From Carallia brachiata (lineage: Eukaryota > Streptophyta > Magnoliopsida > Malpighiales > Rhizophoraceae): a DNA stretch of 64,000 nucleotides. The DNA lies in assembly GCA_021464245.1 (NCBI GenBank), contig JADCRB010000040.1, forward strand, positions 775,892 through 839,891, in the 5' to 3' direction. This document shows, piece by piece, positions 47,561-59,880 of this stretch. Made by a program: the position numbers and the translations under genes. The notes below the pieces were generated by a model, which saw only the letters and a program-made list of their open reading frames with translations, was not told the origin of the DNA and did not search any database. Every line of letters starts with the position of its first letter. The first letter of the stretch is position 1.

Positions 47561-48689
47561 CAAACAAGCATGAATCTTTACGTTTTGTCATTTTTCGTTT
47601 CAGCAGCCAGGATAGAGTACAAAAGAATCCCTTAACTAAAAAAACGTGATCAAACGTCTCTAACATCACAAACATAATTTACCAAATTAGCAGCATCCTC
47701 TACTTTACAACACTATGTCCAGTACCTATTCATCTCTAAAAACTGGCCGATCAGTGTAAATGATTCATGACATTAAAAGTTAAATTTATACGAAAATGCT
47801 GTACAATTAAGTAATTACTTTTACCACATAGACAATTACCTGTATTTGCTTCCCCACCTCCTTCACCACCATCACTTTCGTCCACCCCTACCACCATAGA
47901 ATCTCTCCGCCGCAGCTCGACGTGCAGATTTTTCTATGCTCAGACCTCTTGTCCTCCTCATGTTTGCTTGGCTTTGTGGACAAGCTGCGATGTTTTGACT
48001 TTCGCCCATCATCTTTACACCTTTTAAAATTTTCACCAATATTTTTTATTTTAAATTTCACTCTCAACATTTTTTTCCGTCAATTCTTTTTTATCTTTTC
48101 CGTTAGTTGACCGTTAAGTGTAACACATGACAATCCAATCAGCGATACATTTGATACTTTTGTAGAATTACAAGAAAGGGACTAAAAATAAAAAAAGTCA
48201 CAAGAGAAATAAATTGTCAGTTGTAAAGTAATGATATGTTGCTAACGTGGGATATAAATAAGATGATGTATTACTAATTAGACTGCGACATATCACATTT
48301 AATGGTTAATTAATGAAAAAAATAAAAAAAATTAACAGAGAAAATGTTGAAAGTAAAATTTAAAATTAAAAACTATTATGTTCAAAAAATACAAGATAAT
48401 TAGTGAAATTAATATTTTCGCCCTTCTTGTTTTTCTTGTTTTTTTCTTCCTCAATTTTGTTTTCTTTGACTTTTTTAAAAAACGACAAAATTGTTTGATT
48501 AACACTTTTTGTTTTCCGTCGAATTGTTTTTTTTTGCTTGTCCTTTCTCCACGTGCGGTGCCGTTGGCCGGAAAATCCGCGCCCCACCACTTTTTTTCTA
48601 ACTATTTAAAGAAAAAAAAAAAAAGGTTAAGACTCACAGCTGTATTAGAGTTAGAAGACGTCTGGAATATAATAAAAAAAAACCACATT
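47561..48689. other. Intergenic, no gene supported
   Basis: A 60-codon Lys/Arg/Ser-rich frame on minus (48070-47888) could be a piece of the same lost FAR1-like gene, but nothing confirms it. The rest is AT-rich. Confidence 0.4.
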
Positions 48690-49040
48690 CATTAATTGAT
48701 TATTTGGATATCTTAGAGAAAATTAGAGGAAAAAATATAATTAATATTTTATCATTTTTAATTATTTCATAACTTTTTTTTATTTAAATAATTTATTTTT
48801 ATAATTTTTTTTAAAAATATATTATTTATTTTTATTAATTATTTTTTCTCATAATTTTTTCCTTGATCTAAAATTTAATTTTTTTAATTATTTTTTCTCT
48901 CACAAATTACTATTCATTTATTTTTTTTCATCATTTTTTATAATTTTTTAATTATTTAAATAATTTATTTTTTCATAAATTTTTTTTATTCTTCTATTTT
49001 TTATTTTTCTTTCACTCTAAACACATTATAACACCTAAAT
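48690..49040. repeat. AT/pyrimidine-rich repeat related to 45431-45800
   Basis: Recurring ataatttattttt, cataaatttttt and ttatttaaataatttatttt motifs, with a tail like that of the earlier array. Confidence 0.4.
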
Positions 49041-49320
49041 TTTTTTTTATATAAAATATAAATATTATTATTTAAAATTAATTATTTATCACGTTCACGA
49101 CATCCTCCACCTGTAAAATCATTTGGTTCTAAAACAAAGCTCTTTTTAAGTACCATGGGGTATGAACTGCGGCAACGTGCTCTCCGTGACGACAACCGTC
49201 AAGCCACCGTCCCTCCCGGTGTGATGCCAGCTTGATCATGCTCTCTGCTGCTAAGCCAAAGGCGAAATTGAGTTGCAACGTTTGTTCGGGTTAAGTCTGT
49301 CTAAAACAAAATTAAAATTA

Positions 49321-52300
49321 ATGGGTGCCTTCACAAACTATCAAAGTGCCGGCGGTGACCACGGCGGAGGCGTTCTTCTTTGGAAGGAAGAAAGATGCGA
49401 AAGCTACTTGCTTTTGCAAGGAGAAGCCGACCTTGGAGATGGGTTCCGGGCATTTTTGTATTTGGTTGCGCTTGGTTACTGTTTTCTTGGATTATCGTCT
49501 GTAACAGCTCGTTTTTTCCGGTCTATGGAGAACGTTGTGAAGCATTCCCGTAAAGTGGCACTGATAGATCCCCAAACCAATGCTCGGGTTTTCAGATATG
49601 AGAAGGTTTGGAATTACACGATTGCTGACATTACCCTGTTGGCATTCGGGACCAGCTTCCCTCAGATCTCCTTGGCTACTATCGATGCTGTCAGAAACAT
49701 CGGCAACCTCTCTGCTGGAGGTGTGTGTGTTGCTGTCTTATCTTAATTGGTTGTGCTGTGCCTTTACTACTTTGGTTTTTGTTTTGTTTTTTTGTTTTTT
49801 TGTTTCTTTTCCTGTTTAGTTAATTGTCTTCAAGTCAAGCCGCATGAGTATGTTAACTCATTTGGGCTGGCTTCAGATCCAACTTTGGTCATGTGCGCCC
49901 TTGTCTGTCTGTTGGGGTCGAAGGAAGGCATTAGGCATGCGAATTTTCAGGGCTGGCTTCCTTACGGGTATATTGTGTAGGTGACTTTCAGTGATCAATT
50001 CCTAAACCCTTAGTTTAGGTTTAGGGATCAATTGCTAGTCCGTACAAACTAATGAAGAAAAAAAAGAGCTTTGGACATGACATCAATTATTGATGACCTG
50101 ATGTTGTAATTGCTTCAGAGACTTTTAATCCTCATGCTGAAACTTGCGTCCTGGTGAAATTTGAAATACTGTTGTCTTGAGAACTGCAGACTCTCATCAT
50201 CATCTTGTTGATTCTGCATGATTATGAATTAATTATTCATGTTTGGATAGACACCAAAATCATTTATGCTGTTGGATTCTCTCTACCCAAACCAAAATGC
50301 TTGCATGATTGTGTATGTGAAAATGATTATTGACATGCTAGTGAATAGTCTACAGCATTCTCCAATTTTTCATGTCAGGAAAATTAGTGCAAGACAACAC
50401 TTACCAGAAAATGGAATAGTATGAGACATCATTTCTTTGGAATATTTAAATTTTGCAATATTTGCCGAATGTATAGGACTGGGTCCTGGAACTCTTGTTG
50501 GCTCTGCTGCATTTGACCTTTTCCCCATCCATGCTGTTTGTGTTGTCGTTCCGAAGGCCGGAGAATTGAAAAAGATAGCTGACATTGGGGTTTGGCTGGT
50601 GGAGCTTTTTTGGTCCTTCTGGGCTTATATCTGGCTCTACATAATTTTAGAGGTAATATAATGCACATTCAATTGTGAATGGTGGTGATTTACAGATTTT
50701 TCTTTCCAACATCTGTGCTGAGTCACGGTATTCTGTGTTATGCTCATGATTCATGGGTTATGTTTTATCAAGATAGGATTAGTGAGCTAGTATTATTTTT
50801 GGTTTTTGTTTGCTCAATTTTTTAACTTCTGGTTGCTGTTTGTTGGTGCCATTTAAAGGATGAACCTTACTGATTCTAGCTGTGGAGCACTATGTGCATT
50901 GCTTACCGTCAAGTTAAATTAGATATACATCACGTATAATAAATTTTCACATATAAATCTCCAAATCCTATTGTTGTTTCTCGAATATTGTGGCAAATTG
51001 GATCTATAATGTGAATAGGCCTTGATTATCTGGTCATCTCATGTTCTTTGGGAATTAGTAGTTAGCTGCATCCAAAAGATGCTGAATTGGAAGTACGGTT
51101 GGCCTAAAGTTGCCTGCTAATAAAAGGCTTTCCTGCATTTCAGGTATGGACGCCAAATGTTGTAACCATTTGGGAGGCCTTGCTGACAGTACTACAATAT
51201 GGTTTACTGCTAATACATGCATATGCTCAAGACAAGCGTTGGCCATATATATCTCTTCCCATGTATGCTTTTTGCTTCCTTTGTCTCAATCTACAATTTT
51301 TTTTTGTTTCTTTCCTCATTGGGTTTGGTTTTTAATCACATGGCTCATGATGCTGTTTTTTGTCTGAAGTGAAAGAACAGAGAGGCCAGAAGACTGGGTA
51401 CCAGAAGATTCATGCATAAATAAGGACAATGTCCACGAGCAGTACTCTGAGTTACTTCAAGTAGATGAAGATGAAAGCAGAAATGTTGTTGATATATTCT
51501 CTATCCATTCAAGTCATGGGACAGGTATGCTTGAAATGCCTTGATTATGTTAATGCTACCATGCCAAGACAATATTGAATAACTGGTTGACACTGGGACT
51601 AGGTTGTTTGATTTGTCTTTGACATCATTATGAGATTTTAATGACACAAGTGTGGGATACGATTAGTTGTCAATGACTAAAATGGGGTTTGTGACTATAA
51701 AGCGTATGCTTTGTGTATATGTGTTAAAAAAAATTAAACATGCCAAGTTTTCCTTAACCTTATAATTGTTTCAAATGTATTGTCAAGTTTAGGTCTTTGC
51801 CATTACCAGAAATTGTAGCTTTTTATGAACCATTGTTATCTTTGCCATGGAACAGCTGTCTGTTCTGTGTTTGAAGATGTACCATGCAAGAAAAAAGAAC
51901 CTTCAACCCACACACAAACAGATGAGAAACACCAATTGGGAAATGAGCAAGGTATTAGAACTTCATTATGGTCTTTAGAGATAATTGGAAATGAAGAGAA
52001 GCTCCAGCTATCAGGAACTTGAAGCATATCTGCAGACAAGAGAAACAAGCAAATTGTTGCGTGGTTAAGTTTTAAGATTTGATGGTACTCTTTTGCATAA
52101 TTCTTGAAGGGATGTATTGGAGGCTGTCATGCGGAATCATTAACTTCATCTCAATTTATTCACCATAAATCCAGATTACATAATTGAAACTTTTATCCAG
52201 ATCATGAATATCAAAATGTGCCTCAAGCAGATGATGCACCAGAGATCTCCAATGAGAATGTAAGGGAGAAGCACCTTCAATTTCTTTCTCTTTGGAAACA

Positions 52301-53571
52301 GCAGTTTGTGGATGCACTTATGGTATGTAACTTGATATATGGATTAGAAATAACGCTTCTGCTTTTGTTGTATTTGTTTTTTTTTTCTTTTTTATCACTG
52401 GTTTCTAAATCCCATTTCTGGAAAACAGATTGAAAGTCCAGAATCTAGAAAACTGAACAATCCTCTTCTTCGCATAGCGAGAATCTCCTGGCAATTACTC
52501 ATAGCACCTTGGAGGCTTTTATTTGCTTTTGTGCCTCCTTGTCATATTGCTCATGGATGGATTGCCTTTTCTTCCTCTCTAATTTTCATCAGTGGGATTG
52601 CTTACGTTGTAACAAAGCTGATTGATCTTATTAGCTGTGTCACAGGTTCTTTCCTCTCTGCTAATAATGTTCATGGTTTCCTTTTCGGGAGTCATGGTTG
52701 TGTTTTTTAAGTCATATGTAACCATTTTCTACACTACCTCTTTACGCAGGAGTAAATTCTTATGTCATTGCTTTTACAGCATTAGCCAGTGGGACTTCAT
52801 GGCCAGATTTAGTGGCAAGTAAGATAGCCACTGAACGTCAAACAACAGCAGATTCTGCCATTGCCAACATTATTTGCAGGTTTGCAACTACAGTTTCTAT
52901 AGGACCTTCTTAACATATTGGTGGTAGGAGAAAATTAGGGGTTCTGTGATGAGGTTGGGCTACCATTTGATTCTCAATACCTTCAAATCACGAAGTGGAG
53001 GCTGCGACAGTGAGTTGCTTATTAGCTTATGCAGATAAACCTGCAAGAGGATCCACATCATCAAAACTAGAATGAATATACCGATTTTCCATTGGGGATA
53101 AAAGGTTATAGCATATCTAAGTGAACTTTTTTTTTTTTTTTTTTTCCTTCTTCGTATTTATTTTCTTTGGTATTAAATGTTGCTGATACATTGTCTATGA
53201 GAAATGAGGAACTTCTTCAGTCTGACATTCAAAAATACCTGATTTTTATTTTTATTTTTGGGTTCTTCTGTAGCAATTCAGAGAATATATATGTGGGCAT
53301 CGGTGTTCCATGGCTGATTGACACTACCTACAATTTTTTTGCTTACAAAGAACCGTTGTGGATTAACAACGCTGAAGGATTAAGTTTCTCATTGATGGTG
53401 TTCTTCGCCACCTCTGCATGCTGTATGGTTGTTCTTGTGTTGAGGCGTGTGATACTGGGTGCTGAACTTGGAGGACCAAAGATCTGGGCTTGGCTAACGT
53501 GTGTATACTTCATGTTGCTATGGGTCATTTTTGTTTTGCTCTCTTCGCTGAGAGTTTCTGGCATCATTTGA
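49321..53571 (+). CDS. MHX: Vacuolar Mg2+/H+ (metal/proton) exchanger MHX, 570 aa, nine exons
   Basis: Exons 49321-49720, 50477-50652, 51144-51262, 51370-51524, 51856-51951, 52201-52322, 52429-52645, 52750-52879 and 53274-53571 join in frame to 570 residues with a TGA at 53569-53571. It belongs to the Ca2+/cation antiporter family. The alpha-1 repeat has [18 protein letters not shown] (GTSFP at 110-114) and alpha-2 has [15 protein letters not shown] (GTSWPD at 443-448). [21 protein letters not shown] opens the second exon. A long hydrophilic loop with acidic DEDESRN (exons 4-6) lies between the two membrane halves. Plant MHX moves Mg2+, Zn2+ or Fe2+ into the vacuole in exchange for protons. 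Length is close to the Arabidopsis protein (539), with a longer N-terminus and loop. The ATG at 49321 is the first in frame. Confidence 0.93.
49995..50031. repeat. Telomere-motif palindrome in MHX intron 1
   Basis: CCTAAACCC and GGTTTAGG face each other (50001-50026), flanked by gatcaatt on both sides. AAACCCT and its complement are plant telobox-type motifs. Confidence 0.5.
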
Positions 53572-54299
53572 TGACAATATTATACAACAACAAAAGCATT
53601 TCAATCCCAAATGTAATTGGGGTTAGATAGATGATGAATATTTTCTTGATGACATTATTGTATACGATGTCTAAAGTCTAAACATTGCAGTTTGAGGTCG
53701 CAGAATATGTTCGGATAATCAGATTGTATTAGCTGTGAAAACGAACTTTGCAATACAAGTGATGAGATTTTAATATCTTATGGGAAAATATTTTGCAATT
53801 TTTAACATTTGTTTCGTGTAATAATGTCAAAATTTCGGGAGATGAAACATTAACTGTGCACTAGATAGATGAATATGCAAATTTTCATATCGGAAGATGA
53901 AAGACTTGTATGACGTCAATTTTTTCTCTATTTTTAATGGGGTTAATCTATTTTCGTGAGACTTCGGGAGAAAATCGCGAGTAAGTTAGGTACAACTAAA
54001 CTACTTGGAAGAGAGTAAAAGCTTTTATAGTAGAAGAGACGTTTAAATCACGAAACTAATGAAACTAATATAATTTGCCCCTTTATTAGGTGAAATTCTA
54101 AGTGTTAGTTGATTTTGCTCTAAAGAAACCTCAACTTTAGAATTTGTTTTTTAATTTGTTTTAGTTTAAGTTCTTCTATTAAATTGCCTTTGATTAGTTC
54201 TTAGCTCAATTTCAATTTCAGATTTTCATTAATTTTAATTTAATTAGTTTACACAACCTTAGTTAAATTTCATTCCCTATGGGTTTGACACTTGGAGTA
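53572..54299. other. MHX 3' flank and AT-rich intergenic DNA
   Basis: About 53572-53800 probably contains the MHX 3' UTR. No other gene is seen. Confidence 0.5.
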
Positions 54300-55180
54300 C
54301 TTACCAGTATTTTTATTACTACAATTAGTCCTGTGCACTTATAGGATTTACTAGATTTGTTATCTGTAAATTCCTTCAAGTGGTATCTAATAGCATGATA
54401 TGAAGCTATTATTCCATTTCGTCTGCCGTAACCAACATCAACAAGATAATATTTACTTACAATCAAAATGAGAACCATATATAGTAAAGTTTATGTATAC
54501 TAACATATCAACTACTTAAAATAAGGGTGTTAATATATATTACCTTTAGGAATTCTAAGATCACTCAATCTTGACAGGGCATTATTTAAGACACGAGTAT
54601 CATGTGTCGTTCCTTCCCAAAAAGAAATAGCAGCCAACACATTTTGAGTTGTAACACCTTTTTGATCACGAAGCTTTCCTTGTAACTCAGGAGGCACCAT
54701 CACCAAAATGTGAGTCCCATCAGTGCTCCAATACAATCCTATTCATAATGAACTTATGTATAAATGTTTTTGTTGTTCTAACACTAATGTATGAAAATAA
54801 TATAATATAGCTTACCTTCAAATATGGATAAAACCTTTCGTTCCTTAAGATCTCTTCAGATGTTGATTGGTTGGGTTCTCTAATAACTTGCTTATACAAT
54901 TTTATAATTGCTGTTAAAACAATTTTAAAATAGCAATGCATAGTTTCAACTGATCTATATAAATGCCCACCAACAACTCGAAACCTCTTACTGTAACCAC
55001 CTATTAGTAAGAACATGAGTACTTGATCTTTAATAGACATATTTATAATTGTGCGTAACAGGTCATTATCAGTCAAAATTTCACATAACCTTTCAAAAAC
55101 AATTGGTTTCATACGAATTTGCTCGATACAATGTCGCTCACTTCTGTTTAAAATACTTCTAATATCCTCTAACTGTTTGC
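54300..55180 (-). pseudogene. PIF/Harbinger transposase (DDE_4 type), decayed
   Basis: On the minus strand the blocks appear in family order. An N-terminal region comes first (55140-54802: FERLCEIL, FLLIGGYSKRFRVVGGHLYRS, ETMHCYFKIVL). Then DGTH (about 54719-54700), TQNVLAAISFWEGTTHDTRVL (54650-54585), and KYYLVDVGYGRRNGIIASYHAIRYHLKEF (54455-54370). Intervening stretches look like two introns, the first right before the DGTH exon, as in plant PIF genes. One or more frameshifts near the start of the DGTH exon and a missing C-terminus make it inactive. Confidence 0.75.
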
Positions 55181-57061
55181 ATCAATATATGGCTGTCTTC
55201 CTATGCGAGGATGTTTTTATATGTCTCTATAAGAACAGATATTACTAATGCACATACGGCCATAACTGCTGCTCTTTTTTTGCCATCCATCTACAATGTT
55301 CATAGACAATAAGATATAGTTGAATAGTATGCCTTTAAGCAATATAATCTGGAATTGACCTTACTAAATCACCCATGTACTCAAATCAATAATCAGGTTT
55401 GAATTTGTGCATACAAATATTGCAACCAAAGAGAAACACATATTTTAAGTAAAGAGAAACACATATTTCAAGCAACAAATTTGTTAAATAACAACAAAAC
55501 TAGTTTTGGGTTTGTTTTTACCTCACAAATGTCAGCTCCTACAAAATAAAAAACCAATCATCACCATCAAATAAAAAAAAAACCTCCAACAATAGCATAA
55601 ATAGAAAAAAAAAAAAACCTAAGGAAAGAATAATGTCACAGTTTCAATATCAAATCATCCAAAAAAAAAAAACCCAACAACAACATAAAAAAAAAAAAAA
55701 TGAGGTTAGAGGAGGAGTGAAGAAAAAAGAGAGAGAGAAAATGAAGAAGAACGTTATTTATGTTAGGGTTTGGATAGAGGTGGAACAAAAATAAAGAAGA
55801 GAAGGAGAAGACAAAGGTGATTTGTGTTAGGATTTGGACATTGAGAAGCAAAGGAGAAAAAAATTGACTCAATTTGCAGAAAACCCAATAACAAAGGAGT
55901 GGTTTCAGGAAAGAGAACAGGAAAAAAGAAATTGATTTTTTAGGATTGGAAAATTTAAAAAATTTATAGGAGCCATCATTAAAGAGAAGATGAAGTACGA
56001 TTTTGAGAGAAATTAGAGAAAGAAAAGGGTTTAAAATTACCTTTCTCTGTTGTAGGTTATAGAAATCTTTTCCCTCACTTTTGTTGCTTTCCTATGTCAC
56101 TTTGAAGCATTCCTTTGTTTTGCCATTCTGAAGCATTCTTTTCTTTTGTTTTTTATTTAAAAGACCTAAACCGCAAACAAATATAATTTCAGCTCGTAAT
56201 GTTGTGAAGTTGCTCTCCATAAAACCACTGCTTCTTACCTTTGACTTCTTATTATTTTCCATTGACCACAATTTACGGTGCACCAGATATCGAAAAATGC
56301 GAAAAATATTTTGCAGCAAAAATTTTTTAATGAAACAAACACACTATTAATCAATTGTATTCATCTATATTATTCTTTTAGTTTCCTTTTCTATATTTCT
56401 TCTGTGGAGTTTATGTTTTTTTTCCCCAAAAGAGTCCTCAATGGAAGTCGACTTGTCTTCCATACGTTGATTCAGTAAATGCCTTTTGATTTGTCTTTGC
56501 ACCATTTATGATACTTTTATCTTACAGTGTAGAAAGTTCAGATGGTGGAGTTCTTCTGTGAAGCTTGCTTCTTCTGCTATTTTAGAGATAGAAGTCACAA
56601 AATACTTTTTTAGTTTTGTATTTTTGAAGATCATTGATGTTGTCTTTGAATGAATAACATTATTTGTTATACAGTTTTGTTCTTTGAAGTAACAGATAAA
56701 TATATGGAGGATTGATGATGCAATATATCACTTACCTCTCTAATTTATGGATGGTTGTTTGTCTAAAGATAAGGTTAAAGTGGACAGGCATATAGGATTA
56801 CCTAATGCTCTCTAAGATGCTTTGATATTTGATGCTTCACTTCGTCTTGCAATATATTAAAAAATGATGTCATGGTAGAGACTTGTATGGTCAATAACGA
56901 GTATATTGTGGACCCAAATTATCAATATTTTTGTCTTTTTTGTATTCTTCATTCATTTTTGGTGTGTAAAGGAGCAATCTTGTGTCAACTAAAATGTCAT
57001 ACAATTACTAGCAATATATTTCCCATCTCTTTCAGAACTTTGTGTTTGTGATCTAGAAAAC

Positions 57062-57094
<33 letters not shown>
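55181..57094. other. Flanks of the two PIF/Harbinger elements, no gene seen
   Basis: Mostly AT-rich. Around 56280-56355 the reverse strand reads AGTGTGTTTGTTTCATT followed by an AAAATATTTTTCGCA-type stretch, the style of a PIF terminal end. It may be the 5' end of the minus-strand element. A TA microsatellite lies at 57065-57096. Confidence 0.4.

Positions 57095-57096
<2 letters not shown>
57065..57096. repeat. (TA)n microsatellite
   Basis: About 15 uninterrupted TA units. Confidence 0.9.
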
Positions 57097-57099
<3 letters not shown>

Positions 57100-58100
57100 A
57101 GTGTGACAGTTATTGAGAAAGGTCTCAGGCCTATAACTCATTTTGATAAGCAAGGATTTTCGTTGTTCAAGAGTTCCAAAAAGAAAATGCGATTGTAAGT
57201 ATGAGAAACAGTAGTTGAAAAATAAGTGGGATGCACTAAAAAAAAAATGTAAACAGTGGAAGGAATTAATTGGGATAGTGATTGGATTGGGATGGGATCC
57301 AGTAAAAAAAATCATTCTTTTTTCTGAGGAATGGTGGGAAGAGCAGATTAAGCTTAGTGTAATATTATTTTCCTTTATAGAAATTTTTTTTCTAAGGTTT
57401 ATTTTACTAACAATTAATACTTTGAATTTTATATTGCTACAGGTTAATCCAACTGTCCAAAACTTTCGACAAGTTGGTATTGAACCAAAACTTTAGAGAA
57501 AATTAGATATCATGTTTGGAGATATTGTGGCAATCAGAGAATATTCTATTGCACCTTTATCAACTACTATAGGAAATTATAGTGGTATTGAGACTAAGCT
57601 GACTCAAGACAACAATGATGTATTTGAAGTTAGTGATAATTAAGATGAAGAATTTGATTTTGTTGATGTTATTCAGAGGTTCTAAGGAACAAAAGGGAAA
57701 TGAAAATATTAGTACAAGTGATGCAGCAAAAGAAACGAGACTAATAAGAGAAGAGTTGCTGATTCAAGTTTTTTTTTTTGAAAAAAGGTCTAAAGGGAAT
57801 GATACGAAACAACTATCTAGAGGGTTAGTTGCCTTGAAAGAAATTATAGATCGATTAGTCGATACATATATACATACTCAAAATAAGAAACTGGACCTGC
57901 CAATTCAGTTTGTTCCTTCTGTTAGTGATGTTATGAAAGGCATTCGTTCTCTACCATTTGAAGAAGATATTGAATTTTTTATGGCTGCCACATATTTAAT
58001 TAAAGACAATGATAAAAGAGAGATTTATTCAGAATTTTCTACTAAGGAAGCAAAGTTGCATTGGCTACACTATCAAATTAATAAGCGTAGCTCACAATAG
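57100..58100 (+). pseudogene. PIF/Harbinger ORF1: Myb/SANT-like DNA-binding protein, decayed
   Basis: Across frames: GLRPITHFDKQGF (about 57120-57160), then KNKWDALKKKCKQWKELIG, GLGWDPVKK and EEWWEEQIK (57218-57350), then NPTVQNFRQVGIEP (57445-57490). These are the trihelix/Myb-like domain of the PIF accessory protein. After a gap, the C-terminal helical part (57690-58100: GLVALKEIIDRLVDTY, SVSDVMKGIRSLP and ending KEAKLHWLHYQIN) follows. Stops and frame changes separate the parts. In active elements this protein partners the transposase for binding and nuclear import. Confidence 0.7.
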
Positions 58101-58279
58101 ACAGTTTAGATCAACTAGGTGTATCAATTTCTTTAATTATTAATTTTTAGTTCTACTGCATGATGTTATCTAGTCTTAGATACTTTTGCTAGATATTATT
58201 TTTTGTTATGAATTTTTAAGTGAGTTTGAATTTTGAATTATATATCTATATATATATTTTTAAATAGATGTGATTGTTA

Positions 58280-59880
58280 ATTGTGCCTATCATACTAAAG
58301 GACATCATCACAATGAGGCTGACGATGAAGATGGAATTCAACTATTAGAAGTGTCTTTCATTTGTGCTGTTGGTAGCTACCATTATGCATATATATGTAA
58401 AGAACCTTGTATGACCTCATTTCAAACTGAAATAAAATGGGTGACTAAATTAATACAAGGTCATGTGGTACAATGTTTGAATATGTTTAGAATGGATAAA
58501 AAAAAACATTGCTTAAATTGTGCACTAATCTACAAGAGAAACATAGATTGAAGTCTTCAAGGAGAATGTCCTCATTTGAGAGAGTAATGCTAAACATCTC
58601 GAAAACCGTGTCATGAAACATGCAAAAATATATAATTATGAAAAAAAATTGTTAACCTTTTTCCTTTTTTGATTTGACGGTATTAGAAAAATTAACGATT
58701 TTTTTTCCATAATTATACATTTTGGAATGTTTCATTACATGGTTTGCGGAATGTTTAGCATTACTCTATTTGAGAAAGTATGTATCTTTTTATGGACAAT
58801 TTCTTCGGTTGAATCTAATAGATCAGATAGTGAACGTTTTCAACACTCAGGAGAAATAGTGAGCAGATATTTTATAGAAGTCTTATCAATAGCATTATCA
58901 TTTGCAAAAAAAAATAATCATACCTCATGATCTTGATTTTAGAAATATTCTGCCACAAATTCTCTGTGGTAGTAGATACACGCCATATTTCAAGGTAGTT
59001 TGTTTGGTTTTCTTATTATCATAGCAAATAATTTTTTATTTAACCATTTTATATTCTAAATTTTATTATATGAATTATAGTTTATTACCAAATTATTTTA
59101 ATAATAGGATTGCATTGGAGCAGGAGATGGAACCCACATATGTACTTGAATTTTGGTGGAAGGTCAAATACAATTTATTGGAAGAAAAGGAATACCAATA
59201 CAGAATATTATGACGACGTGTAGTTTTAATCTATAATTCACTTTCGTGTTAACTAGATGAGAGGGTACAACACATGATGCATGTATTTTTAGTTCAGCCA
59301 TTAATAATCTAGATCTTAATTTTCCACACCCACCCACAGGTATGACTTCCTAATAAGATGCATAATTTTTTTATATATAAATTAATATTTCAAAATTCTT
59401 TACTTTTGTGAAATAATATAGGTAAATATTAGCTTGTTGATGCTGAATATCCATCAGTAAAAGGGTATTTTAGACCTTATAAAAGTACAAGATATCATCT
59501 GCTAGAATTTTAGCATGATCGACTGCCAAGAGAAGGTAAAGAAATTTTTAATCGTGCACATTCATCATTAAGAAGCTGCATCGAAAGGACATTTGGAGTA
59601 CGGAAGAGAAGATGGAAAATATTACAATTAATGGCACAAGTTTCATTTAGAGTGCAAAGAGATATTGTTATTGTGTCAATGGCCTTACACAACTATATTC
59701 GTTAACAATCTGCTAATGATCTAGCTTTTAAAAGATTTGATAAGCATCCTAATGTTGTGCATCTTGATATTTTTCCTAATGCTGTAGAATTTCACAAGAT
59801 GGGTTCTCTGATAATAATAGAATAACAGAGATGGCAGAGCTTCATGAGCAAATTGTAGCTAGTTTGATGAACTAGATTGG
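58280..59880 (+). pseudogene. PIF/Harbinger ORF2: transposase, interrupted by a MITE and frameshifts
   Basis: N-terminal blocks KEPCMTSFQTEIKWVTKLIQGH and CLNMFRMDKK (58395-58505) are followed by an insertion (58581-58767), then ERFQHSGEIVSRYFIEVL (58833-58890). The catalytic part appears in pieces: GAGDGTHI (about 59117-59140), a WxGTTHDACIF-like block (about 59260-59290), LVDAEYPSVKGYF and PYKSTRYHL (59435-59505), and HSSLRSCIERTFGVRKRRWKIL (59560-59625) through SMALHNYIR to about 59702. Family order is complete, but stops are many. It belongs with ORF1 upstream on the same strand as one autonomous-type element. Confidence 0.75.
58581..58767. mobile_element. 187-bp MITE inserted in the PIF transposase
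   Basis: Begins AGAGTAATGCTAAACAT and ends with its inverse. Terminal inverted repeats extend about 75 bp with few mismatches. It is flanked by the direct repeat ATTTGAG (58574-58580 and 58768-58774). Removing the element plus one copy restores continuity of the transposase reading frame across the site, which fixes the boundaries. A hAT-like origin is possible from the 7-8-bp duplication. Confidence 0.85.

Noticed and set aside
49273..49320. Upstream extension of MHX starting at a TTG
   Set aside because: Not an ATG. The first in-frame ATG at 49321 gives a sensible N-terminus.
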